Shown here in pieces: positions 43,008 through 54,239 of a stretch of DNA of 64,000 bases. Positions within the stretch are counted from its first letter, which is position 1, and each line of letters begins with the position of its first letter. The DNA lies in NCBI RefSeq assembly GCF_963678635.1, contig NC_087065.1, positions 73,543,345-73,607,344 of the forward strand, given 5' to 3'. Below the pieces are notes generated by a model. The model saw only the letters and a list, made by a program, of their open reading frames with translations, was not told the DNA's origin and made no database searches. This DNA is from Symsagittifera roscoffensis (Eukaryota > Xenacoelomorpha > Acoela > Convolutidae). A program made the translations under genes and the position numbers.

Positions 43008-45189
43008 CACCTTCCAGACTCAAAAGTTCTTCTCCCCAGATCGCACTCAAGTTATCTCTTTGTTCCCCCAGTACAGTCCACAGGATTTTCCTCAACAGTC
43101 TGTGCGAGTGATGCGATATTCGAGGCAGGCGTACGCACTTGGGTACTGAGAAGGCTTTTTCGATTGGTATCTTCTGGCTGGATATCTCCACCATTGCCAT
43201 GTGTAGTGGATAGTGGCTTCCAAACAGGTTGGCCATGACTGATCCCACTAGGGACTTCGCGTTCACTGGTAAACTGTAGGCTTTGCTCACGGGAAACCCA
43301 ATTTCCGCCTCAAGACCAATCTTCCACCCTCTGATGTGCTTCTGGGTTATTTGCAGCACTCCAGGCCATGACTCCACGCTCAACGCTGTCACTAAGTGGT
43401 GCTGGGACTCCAGCATCTCCAGCGACTGCAAGCTGCACATCCTTGAGAAGAACCCCAACGCCGTTGCTAATTTTACAGTGGTGTTCGTGTAGCACTCAGC
43501 CACTATCTGTACTTCACTCTTCTCTTTTTCTGTGAGATCGCCAAACCAAGTGGCTAGATCTTCTTTCTGAAAGGACTGTATCCTGACACATGACCGTCCA
43601 TCGCAAGAATGCTCTCCCCTTCCACACGACAGATCGAGACAACTCTCGGGTTCCATCTTCTTCACTGATTTATCTAGCTTGCTCCCGACTCCTTACTATG
43701 GGGTAGGATCAGCTTGTGCACCACATTCAGAGTTCCCAAGTCTTCAGCCTTCGTCGGTGACAGTCTCACTCGCTCCGTGACTTCCTCAACCAAACTCGCA
43801 TGGGGATGTGGGCACCAAGAAGGCCTCAGCAACTTCCAAACCGTCCCCAGATTCGTAATCAGCATGCCGTTTCCATTTCCCATCTTCAGTTCTACCCTCT
43901 TGTTCGAGCGCGGTCGCTAAAAACTTCTGGTATCTTCTCAAGTGTCAGGCCTAGGCTCCGCCTTTCCCTTTCCATTGGGCCAATCTCAATTGTCTTCTCT
44001 GTTCAAAACTTCAACAGCTCTATCACTTTATAATTCTTGTGGGCATTCCCAGCCTCTGAGTCCAAGAAAGGGCTGTATGCTATACCCATTAATCCAGACA
44101 CATGTTGATATTCCCCCCGTTTATTGGGTTTCGAGTAGTCTCCAACCAGGGCTAAATTACGATGCACGTCATACCCCTCTTCGAACTTCTTGTTGTAGAA
44201 TCTCCGTATCTCGTCAAGTTTCCCGTGACTCTCTAGAGTCTGTCTGGAGCCATCTTCCTTTTTGATTCCAGTACTCTGGTACACGTTCAGGATGACCGTG
44301 GAGACTGTCCTTTCCATAGGTTTACTTCTGATGACACGTTTCGTTGGTGCTGTTGGTCATCACTGACATTATCCACCTCAAGAAACAAGTGGCATCTTTT
44401 CTCCTCGCTAGACCTAAACCGGAATTATCTCTGGCGATATGCTGCACCAGCATTTGAGAAACCTCTAGACTCTTGCTGCCCAGCTTCAATTTATCGTGTG
44501 AGGTCAACACCTCTAGTTCTATTCCCACCAAGCTCCATGCGAACATCAGCTGCCCTGCCGTCCTGACAAAAAGATTTGCCATCAATGGCAACGCGGACGA
44601 GGGTATTTCATCGCATCTTCGAAATATTCCCGCAGCAGATTTTGCCAAGTTCGCTTCAGCTGGTTCCCCAACTCTAATTTCTCTATTTGGGCTTTTTGCT
44701 GGGTAGCCCAATTACGACGCTTGCGGGACACTCCACGATCGAGTTTCTTCAGGCAGTCTTCCAGTTCCTTCATGGTCTCCAGAGACACCCACCAGCGGTA
44801 TTCCTCGTCGCATTTCTCTCAAGAGGATCGCTAGCCACTAGTTTTCCAGTAGCCTGGTGCTCAATCGAGAGCCATTCTTTACCAACGTCCACTTCTCACG
44901 TTTGTCCACTCGTCGAACCCCTTTTGGTGATTGCCTTCTGAGATCTGAAGTCCTCCTCCGATGCCGAGCTCGTGGAGACTTCCATTCTCTTCATAACTTC
45001 GGCCAGCTTCCTTGGTGCGGAGCTGCCCTTGTAGGCCGCTGTCTTCCACCGCGCTAGAATCATGGGAGCCATCTCCTTCAGATTCTTTTCAGAGACTGCG
45101 TCCGCCGATGGACTACTCAACTCTGCTGTCTTCCTTCTCCTCTTCCGAGACCTTACCCCTCTACTTGGGGGAGTTGTCACTGTCATCAC
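43008..45189 (-). pseudogene. element 2 ORF3, N-terminal and central part
   Basis: Five frame segments (45189-44896, 44788-44582, 44711-44322, 44317-44003, 43883-42979) are collinear with element 1 ORF3. Shared blocks are RRKDATCFLRW, SGLMGIAYSPFL, LLRPSWCPHPHA, TALGFFSRMCSLQSLEML, ALSVESWPGVLQ and FSVPKCVRLPR. The first ~95 codons (MMTVTTPPSRGVRSRKRRRK onward) have no counterpart in element 1 and look like a family-specific basic extension. Several frameshifts make it nonfunctional. Confidence 0.8.
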
Positions 45190-45368
45190 TGATTCGACTT
45201 CTTTATCCCGGTCCGGCCTTTCTAATTCTTGCCTCCCCCTTCTCGAGCCTTAAGGATATTAATATCTTCAATCATATTATTAGTCTTATTCTTATAGTCT
45301 CTTTCAACCTCAATCATTTTATCATCAATTCTTTTGTTCAGAGTAGAGCTGTCTTTACATGCGTCATC
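45190..45368 (-). other. spacer between SGNH ORF and ORF3 in element 2
   Basis: Short AT-rich stretch without an ORF, separating the two genes. Confidence 0.45.
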
Positions 45369-48300
45369 TTAGGTCTTCTGCTCTTTTTCCCTTAGGTTGA
45401 TCATCTTGCTCAATAGTTCCTCTCTCGTTTTTTCGTCCAGTCCGGTACCCATCAGGACAGGTTCCCCGAACTTCACCACCGTGTTCCACAACTCCTCTTT
45501 GAAATCCTCCAGCGTAGTCGTGCTCTTCACTTTCTGTTCAAACTCGCTCAAGAACTCTCGCCACGCCTCCTCATCTAGAGTGTTCAGGAACATCCATTTG
45601 TTGCCTTCAAAGGCGTTCCTCTTGCTTTCTTCAGCGCTCAAGAGCTTCATCCCCATGTTAGAAGTCTCACTCGTCAAAGGTAATTCCAGATCTTTGCGAG
45701 GGGACCCCAGGGGTGGTGTGGCTGTGTTCGCCCAGTCATCTCCACTCAAGTCCTGCAGCAGCTCCTGTGTGGTGAAATCCCTTTCAACTGGGTTCTGCTC
45801 TGGCGTATTCCAAACCTCCATTTCTTCTCCCGCTTCACTGAGAGTCTCATCCATACTCTCCCCTTCCTCTGACTCAGCCCGTTCTTTCCCAAGTGCACCT
45901 GTGAACCTATTCTCCACAGGACCGCTTCTCCAGGGGTGCCCACCGATAGGGGTGAGGGCGTTGCGGGGTCCAGCTTCTTGTATTTTGTGAGGGCTACATA
46001 TAAGGGGCCTACCGCATCTAGCTCCTTTTCTTCTTGCTTCATTTCTAGTTGCTTCAACCCGTAGAGCGCTGGGTATTTCCTCGTGGCGAACTTCATCTCA
46101 TCTTTCAGAGCAATGTGTTCCTCCTCCACGATCATTCTTCCATCATCCCAAATCGGCAGCATGTTCTCCAGTTTAGCCTGATCGAGCGTTCTCAAGATAT
46201 CCCGAACCTCGAACTTCGGGGGGCATTGAGCCTCTCATCTTTTTTGCTTGCGTTGTCCATGAGTTAATCTTGATGTCACACGTGTGGAAATAAACTGCGG
46301 CTGAGTATCTAATAAACAGGAGATCCCAACCGTCCGTGAGCTCCTTCTGCTGTTTCTCCACAGTGGCTCTTGCATATAGGGACGGGACCACCAGCGGGCT
46401 GTTCATCCCCAGGGCCATTCTTCTGACCATCGGGAACTCAGGGACAGTGGTGGGCAAAACTTCTAGCTCAATTATCATCTCCAACTCCTTCTTTACCAGT
46501 TCAAAACTCCCCATCCACGCCGGGATTCTCAAGATTTCTTGCTTGTCCGCTGCTAGGGGATTCAAATTACAGAACTTGGGGTAGGCCTTAATTAAGAGAT
46601 ACCCCCCCCCCCCATTGTGCATTGCAATTGCCCACGGAAATTGAACACCATCAATTCTGGGTCCTTCACTTTCCCGAAGAGTACCGTGTCGCTCATTCGT
46701 GCCCTCAGTTCTTCCTGCCTGCACCAGTTCAGCGCTGTCCCATCTAGCACACTTATCAAGCTCACGTGCACCATTGAGTTTCGGTATGCCGCCACGAGAG
46801 GATCAGGAAAGGTGTATGTTACCGCGTGACCGTAGATGCAGGTCACGACCTCACCAAGCCCCCCGATCATCCCTAGGGGGTCAGATCTCATGGCCAAACA
46901 CAGATCAGTCAAGAGAGGCATGCCTCCATTCGCCGCCTTCAATTCTTCTTTCGTCTTGGGATTCATTTCTTCGCTGTCAGGTATTGATTTTGCATCAAGA
47001 GATACACCACCAGCAACGTCTTCAGCCCGGCAGTGCACTTGTACGAGTAAGTTTCTGCGCTTGGGTGAGTCTTCCCCATCGACAGGAGTTCCCCATATAT
47101 CATCAATCGATGAAACGCCGTCAGTTCCCCACGGGTCAAGAGCACTAGCGTTAAATATCCATCAACTCGGAGTGTTTCCACACCCCTACTAAAAATGTAG
47201 GCCGGACCCATGTTGAACAGATACCTAGAGAAGACCAAGTACAGGGCCAGCAAGAGGTTTTTGGGCATGTTCAACAATTCCCGCACGAACGCATCGAAGG
47301 TTGCATCCTTCGCATAGAACACTCTGGCCATGTACCTCTTCTCCCAACAAGGGCTTAAGAATCTCAAGATCTGGTGATTCTTCCTATATTTCAGTTCACC
47401 CTTCGCGTGATCCCTCCAGAGTCCCCCAACGGTGACTTCATTTGCCGCTGTGACAAATCTTCGCACCGTCATATCTCTGCTTTCTGCCACTTCTAGCTGC
47501 CCCTCAAGAAACTCCCATATCTGCTTGATGAGAGTTGGGGCACTCTCCCGCGTCTTATCCGTGGCATTCTCAAGCCTTGGGGTCAGAAACGGCCACCTGC
47601 CTCTTTCTTGCGTTAGACGGTATCCCATCGATTCCAACTGTTTTTCGGCCGCAGCCACGTTCTTTTTTCATTACTCGGTCCCCTCGCCTTGCTGGTGGAA
47701 CTAGTGATTGTCAGATCCATGCTTCGAAACCAGATGCTGGCTGTCAAGTGGCCAATTATCGGGTGATTGTCCCTTATTTCTGGATTGAATTTCAATTACC
47801 GAGCGAGATTCGAAGTTTCAAGTAAGAGGACCTCATCCAGTACAATGAGAACGTGCGCCAATTCGTAGAATCCTCTTAAGGCATGAGACACATCCGCCCA
47901 TGCCGCTGCTAACTCCGACTTAAGAAAACTCAAGTTCGTCGGCTCCAGCCCACAATTGGGGGCTGCCATCAGTACCCGCCACTTGTTCCCTTACGCTATC
48001 AAGATCAATATAGTATACACAAACTGCAAAGCAGGCGGCACACTCGCGTAGTCCGGGGACGTCGTAAATGCCACTCACTCTTGTCCTGGGTCCGAATCGA
48101 GAAACCACAGATTTCTGCACCTCATTCATCGCGACGAACATTGTCTGTATCGCTTCTCAGATCTTCTTGGGATTTAGTGCCTCGCCTTTCAGGTGCTCCA
48201 GAAGCCCTGCCACATGCAATTGGTCGTTCATTCCTGCTAATAGCAGCAGTTCCGGCTCGCAAGGCATCTCCGACTTGAGCGCCACCACCAGGGTCAGCAT

Positions 48301-50840
48301 CTGATTAAACTCCGCACCGGACAGCAAATACACTAAGGTTTCTGACCAAAAAGCTTCGGGGACGTCCCCTCGAAATCCGAACCCGCCAAAATGATTACCC
48401 TTGCAGCTCCAGGATCCGATCGATCATTTACTGCCAATGTCTTGGCCAACTGTGAGATTCCGCAGGATTTACCATATCTCAGATAATCGGCTAGCTTTGA
48501 ACCCTCGTATGCGGCATCTGGGAGCCACATGTCTTTCGGCTCAAGCAGCTTCTCCACCACTCTCAACTGTGCGGGAGTTGCCACCCTGATTCGGGCTATG
48601 CTTGTTCGATGTTTGGGAGGTTCTACTATGAGTCCTGGACTCTCCAACTGCTTGAGTGGCCTATAGCTGATTGGTCCCTTTATCGACTTCAGCGGTATCC
48701 CAGTCAAGTCTGCTGTCTCCATTGTCCTCGCTCTTGAGAAGTGCGCCTCGTGGGCCTTCAACCAATCCACACAGTGGTGTCGAGTCAAGTCCTCGTGTGA
48801 CACGTTCTTGAGTCCCAGGACCTCTGCCAATTCCTGCCTGCATTCCAAATCCCCCAGATCCAACTCTTTTACTCTCTCTAGATATCGTGTTTTGCTCGTC
48901 TCTGCCGGTCTCTCCGCCCTCTTGTTGTCCACCACCACCACTGAAGACACCACCGAACTTTGTGGCGTGGATGACTCCGCCTCTTCGGCTTCCATCGGTG
49001 TGGATCCCGGTTGTCTGGTCCGGCTGCTCCCTGAGCTGTCTCTGGAGTCGACTATTGCTCCTAGACGGCTAGATAGGGGTCTAGTGGCAAAGAAAGGAGG
49101 TATCGGGGGTGGACCAAAGGTAAACTGGGTCGTTTCCAGCAGGTCTGACTCTAGCAAGTTTATGTGCCTCTTGAAGACACCATTCAGCCACTCTGTGCCC
49201 CTGGGCCTATCAAAGTGGATGCCATCCGAGGACGCATCGTCCGGAAGGGAGCGTTCCATTAGGTCGGCCACATCTAGTAATTACACGGGGAGCACGCTTC
49301 TTTGCTGAATCTGTCTGATTACTTCGTTAATATTGCGCACCTTCTCATTCATCTCTCTCGCGCGTGTTGGTCAAATTTCATGTTTTACGGAACAGTACAG
49401 ATGGTGAGTATCGCGGGATCTAGATAAATTCTCAGCTCCTCAAGAATGCAACTCATTTTCTCGTGCAATCTCATCACCTTCCTTGACTCTTCCCTGGACA
49501 TGTTATTGGTCCCCATCATCAAAGTGACCGTACATTTTCACCATGTCTAATATCTCCAGGGACGCCAACATCTGCGGCGTCGCAGCTCCAGAAAAACTCA
49601 AGACTCCAACCTGCCAGTGTAACTGGAATCGCGTCAGTACCCGTATCAGGCTGTCCCCTATGATCAGGTGAACCGCACCCTCCGTTATTCTTGACTGAGC
49701 GAAATACTCAGCCCAAGCCATGTCATGGAAGCAATCCCTCCTTGCCTGTTGTGCTGTTGTTCAATCCATTCGGTTGTGCCTGTGATATGCGCCATCTGTA
49801 TTCTTCTTATAGCTCGCGATTATCACACTCCTAACTGGATGGTCCCTCCATGTAGGAGGTCGCTGTTCTCGCATCGAATTGTCACGGGTTCTCGAGTGTA
49901 ACCTATCATGTAGCTCCTCGAGACTCGATGAACTCGAGCCGAATCGGCTACTGCTTGGGGTTGAAATAGGAGTATAACCCGGGAGCGTGACCTCCATCAA
50001 TGGCCGTATTGGTTGCGTATCTAGACTGTGCACGGAGGGCACCGGCTCGGGTGGTATCCACACTTCTAGGCCCTCGTTCATGTGCTTTGGGCTGCTCAGT
50101 CTAAATTGAATCAACCACTGGGCCAAGGAACCTCATCCCTCTCCATTCGCGACTCTGGTCTCGATACTGTGGCGGCTGGTTCCGTCGTTCTCGTCCTCCT
50201 TCCTTTCTGCCTCGCAAACTCTCGTTGTCTCCTCTGAATCTTCTCCATCTCCGACTTCAGCTGCTCACAGTTCGCCTCGTTCTCGCGCACCTTCTGTTCC
50301 TGCTGGTACTGCGCCCTGACCATGTTGAGATCACGCCTCGCCTGATCTCTCTCGCTTGATCTTTTTCCAGGTTTGCCTGGTCCCTCTCGAGCTTCACACC
50401 ATCCCTGTCAAGGTTCGCCTTGTCTCGTTCCCTCTGTACCCTTTCTAGTTCCCTTTTAAAGCAACTGAGGTCCGGATACGCGTCCTCTGTCTGCTGAGAC
50501 CGTATCATAGACAATGGCCTGCGCCATATTCCGTGTTTTTGCTCAAGCCCGGATTTCTTGCCAAGTCAAATCCCCTCATGCCTCCATCCACGTTCCAGGA
50601 TAAACATCTGGTCTGCTCTTGATTGGATATCTCCTCCGAAGTGGAGCCAACCATCAAGACGGCTTCTGTCGCTGATTCCCTACATTCACCCTGTGCCTCC
50701 AACTGTAGGATGGCGTTCAACATCACCGCCAACCTCCCATCGACTTGGGTATAGTCTAGGTCCCTCAAGCGTTTATATAGTTTGTCGAGCGTAAGTCTCT
50801 TGAGCGCTGCAGGCATAGACATCCAGAAGCGATCCGCCAT
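45369..50840 (-). pseudogene. element 2 extra ORF with SGNH/GDSL hydrolase-like motifs
   Basis: A ~5.5-kb broken gene starts at ATG 50840 (MADRFWMSMPAALKRLTLDK), 394 bp after pol, with no counterpart in element 1. In order: N-terminal region; a charged coiled coil (50.1-50.5 kb, RERDKANLDRDGVKLERDQA); a Pro/Ser-rich stretch; then SGNH hydrolase blocks. Block I is IIGDSLIRVL near 49655 (Ser), block II SFSGAATPQMLASLE (Gly), block III MMGTNNMS near 49510 (Asn, shifted frame) and block V SDGIHFDRPRG near 49220 (Asp..His). A second GMND motif (LLLLAGMNDQLHVAGLL) lies near 48230. The C-terminal ~900 residues (48.1-45.4 kb) are unrecognised and end in an acidic domain (GLDEKTREELLSKM). At least eight frame changes and several stops show decay. 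Family members are esterases or lipases. Confidence 0.65.
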
Positions 50841-51234
50841 CGTCACTATCTTCAGATGATCTCACGCGTCAACCAACTTGAGAAATACCTTACGAGTTAA
50901 ACTTGAGAATTACCTTTCCCCTTGATGCTTGAGAAATGTTTCCCTCCGATGCTGCTGATAGAGAATTTGCTCAAAATCTTCTTTCTCTTCTTCAAATGAG
51001 TGTGGCCTGGTCGTCAACTCAACTTTGCAACTCAATCTGAAAATAAAACCCAGATTTTAGACCGAGATGTTCTGTGCCTAACCTAAGCCCCCCATTATTG
51101 TGTTTAAAACATTATCCCACCAATTACTTGCTTAAATATTTCAATTAGTAATCCGTCTACCTGCTTCGCGCCCCCTTGTACCTAACTCGTGCCCCCCTTT
51201 AACCCAACTCGAGACCTCCATGTCCGTCCAAAAC
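50841..51234 (-). other. spacer between pol and the SGNH ORF in element 2
   Basis: About 390 bp, noncoding. It is almost the same length as the pol-ORF3 spacer of element 1 but without evident similarity. Confidence 0.5.
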
Positions 51235-51237
51235 TCA

Positions 51238-51720
51238 GGCGATACTCAAGTAGTACTTCTTGTGTAGGTGTACCGTTATCTCCGTTTCGGCAAAGACCAC
51301 GTGTACGATGGCGTATAACTCCCGAGGGTTCAACTTGCCCCTGTTTGGGTCATAGACCGGCATTGAGACCTCCATTAACCTTCTTTCGACCATGAAGTCC
51401 CTCGAGCTCGTTAGTGCCAAAATCACGTGTTCGGGATCTATCATGTTCCTTTCACTGACCCTTGTTACCAAAAAGCTCAGGTATTTGCACGGAACTTGTG
51501 AAACTGAGGGAGGAAGCGCAGCCATTCCTCCCAGCCCCGGTCTCTGCCTAAATAGAAACTCCACGTTCTGATATTCTCTCTTGAAGTCGGCCTCTAGTCT
51601 CGATCTGAAGCTCATGTCTGCCGTTATGCAGATCGCGCTTGTCCTGTCTGACAAGATGAAGTCGCTGTCCGTGATCAGGATGTTTTTTGAATATTCATTG
51701 GGTATTTCAAGTTTTGTCTT
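51238..51720 (-). other. macro-domain-like module at the Pol C-terminus (element 2)
   Basis: This is the longest well-preserved part of element 2 pol. It reads ICITADMSFRSRLEADFKRE, FLFRQRPGLGGMAALPPSV, YLSFLVTRVSE and MPVYDPNRGKLNPRELYAIV. It is closely similar to element 1, including the non-canonical loop residues SFR and YDPNRG. Confidence 0.6.
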
Positions 51721-51838
51721 GAAATTTCGCCCTATGGTAGGCTCAGCCTCTTCTGGATCCAATTCCAACCCGTTGGTCTCTCTCACTTCCCTGAGCTTCT
51801 TTATCATCAAATTTTCGGTGTGAGTAAGTCCTACCCCC

Positions 51839-51850
51839 ACTCCCCGGACA
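51839..51850 (-). promoter_or_regulatory. internal PPT-like motif (element 2, pol 3' end)
   Basis: TGTCCGGGGAGT on the minus strand, at the position equivalent to 28297-28308 in element 1. Confidence 0.55.
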
Positions 51851-54179
51851 GAAATATTTATCGACGTCCCCGTCGATGATGCCGAGTCTAAATTATCTGG
51901 TGGTACCTCAAGTGGCCGGTCGGTTGCTGTCCAACCGAAGAGTGGGTCTTTCGTTTTCACATGTTTTTCCGCTGACACGTCGACCTGCTGGCAACTTTGC
52001 TCTTCATCTCCCTTGTTCTTGAGATCACGCATCCCTTGCAGTATCCTCAAGTTTGTGCTTTCCCTCCTTTCTATCTCGCTCTGCTCCAGATCTGTTTCTC
52101 GTTCTGGCATCGAGTAATCCTCCTGTAAGTAGTGTTCGCTGTCCTTGATGATCTGCCATTCATCATCGGCTACCAGCTCGCCCATACTCACTAACACTTT
52201 ACCTATCTCATCGGGTTGTATCTTGTCAATCAAGAAGTCATCCCCGTACCTGTTGTATCTCATGCCTGTCCGCTTGCGATTGCCATTTCTGGTTCCTGCT
52301 GTCCTCGGCAAGTCTGGTTCATTTCACTTCGGCACCTCATTCTGGTCTGGATCATTCCAATCTTCTTCCGCAAAGGATCCCGCATCTGAGTCTGCATCTA
52401 TTTTCTCATTATCATCCATGCTCACGTCCTCGTTGCCATCATTCTTTTTTTCAGGTGCCTTTTTCATTCATTTCGCATGCTGGCTCTACCAATAGGTACT
52501 CGACTCCTTCCATATTCTGCGGCACACACCAGTATTCCGGAGATGGGATATGAGGTTTCAGATTTTCATAATGCGCCGCACGCCCTGTACGTAAGCGATA
52601 GAACCGTCCCTGCTGATGTACCTCCGTTATCATGAACGGTCCTCGCCATTTCTTTAGTAGTTTTTTGTCCCCTTCGGAGGTATAATATTCTGGAACACCC
52701 AAACATATTGTCCCACTGCATACGGTTTTGCCTGAAGTCTTTTCTCATCATACTTCTTCCGCTGCCTCAATTGTGCTTGCGCCGTGTTCCTCCTGCAGAG
52801 CTCGTTTAGTTCCTGTTGTCTCTTGACCGATTCTTTCACATAAGCTTGAGGCGAAGTCTTTTTCCCTTCGTATTCTGGGTAAAAGAATGTTAGGGGCATC
52901 GCTCTTTCCCTGCCTGTCAACATCATGAAGGGGCTGATTCCTGTTGTCGAGTGTTGCGTGCTGTTATACGCACCTACCACTTGCGGCAGATACTTATCTT
53001 AGTCTGTCATGTATCTCGAGCAATACACCCTGAGCATGTTCACTAGCATTCTGTTTTGGCTCTCAACTACTCTGTTAGTCTGAGGATGGTAAGTAGTTGA
53101 GTGTGCTTGAGCAATGTGCGATCTCTTCATCAACTCTTTTGTTAGGTCCCCAACGAATGCTTTCCCGTTGTCCGACTGGAATGTCATTGGACAACCATAT
53201 CGTGATATCCAATGTGTTATCAAATGGTCACAAGTCTCCTCCGCTGAGGCTGTTTGACACGGCACCGATTCTGCCAACTTCGTAAACTGGTCTATTATGA
53301 CCAGTATTTGATTATATCCCGAGTCTGTCTTGCAGATCTTCTGATGGTCTATCTGCACGACCTCGTTAAACTCCGAGCTATCTACGGACTTGAGTGGGAA
53401 CTTCGTTTTTCGTGGATCTTTCACTTGTAAACATGCCAGGCATGCATTCACCCACCTCTCGCAAGACTTTCTTAACACTGGCCAATCAAACCTGTGTAGT
53501 ATTCTTTGTTGTACCTTGTCTATCCCCTGATGCCCCATCTGGTCGTACGATCTGAATAACACTTCCGTCTGGTACAACTGTGGTAGTACAATGAGGTCCT
53601 GCTTGTGTAGTATCTTCTCCTCATCTTTTCTTCTACAAGCTACCACACCATCAGCTGTGTGATAGAGTAAATATTTTCTCTCCTTGTAGAACTGGCTCAA
53701 GATCTTGTAACTGGCTTCCTCCAGATCCCCTTTCTCTTTGACTCCTGTCTGAATCCATTTGGAGAGGTTGCTCGTCATCTTGTCATTCTTCCGGGCTCGT
53801 ATCAGATCTGACAGCCTGTATCTCGCCTTGACGTGTTCCTTCAATGCCATTATCTGACCATTCATTTCTCCGGGACTGTAGATGTCGTCTTTCACTTTGA
53901 CGCAAACTATCCTTCTCAAGACCTTTCTGTCATCATCAGGCACCAGGTTTGTTCTGACATTTGAATTGCACGATAGCACACTGAACGGTTTCTTTGATAC
54001 TTCAATTTTCTCAGGTTCTTCACCTCCGCACACCTCTTGCTGATCCAAATTGTACGTTCCTGAGGTAGAGTCAGTTTGTAGTTCCCTGTCGCGGGGCCTC
54101 ATTTTCTCTTCTGCCAATATCATGCAAAGACTATCCTGATCCTTGCTGCTCTTCTCTGAGTCTTCATCCCATTCATCGG

Positions 54180-54239
54180 ACTCCCCGGACAATTTCTCTT
54201 CTTCAGCATCTTCTTCTGATGTGGCCCACTCCCCGGACT
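54180..54239 (-). promoter_or_regulatory. two internal PPT-like motifs (element 2, RNase H-IN linker)
   Basis: TGTCCGGGGAGT at 54191-54180 (12/12) and AGTCCGGGGAGT at 54239-54228 (11/12), in the same linker as the element 1 cluster, 48 bp apart. Confidence 0.5.

Noticed and set aside
45012-48304. Plus-strand ORFs of 60-200 codons across 45-48 kb
   Set aside because: Antisense shadows of the broken SGNH ORF and ORF3 of element 2.
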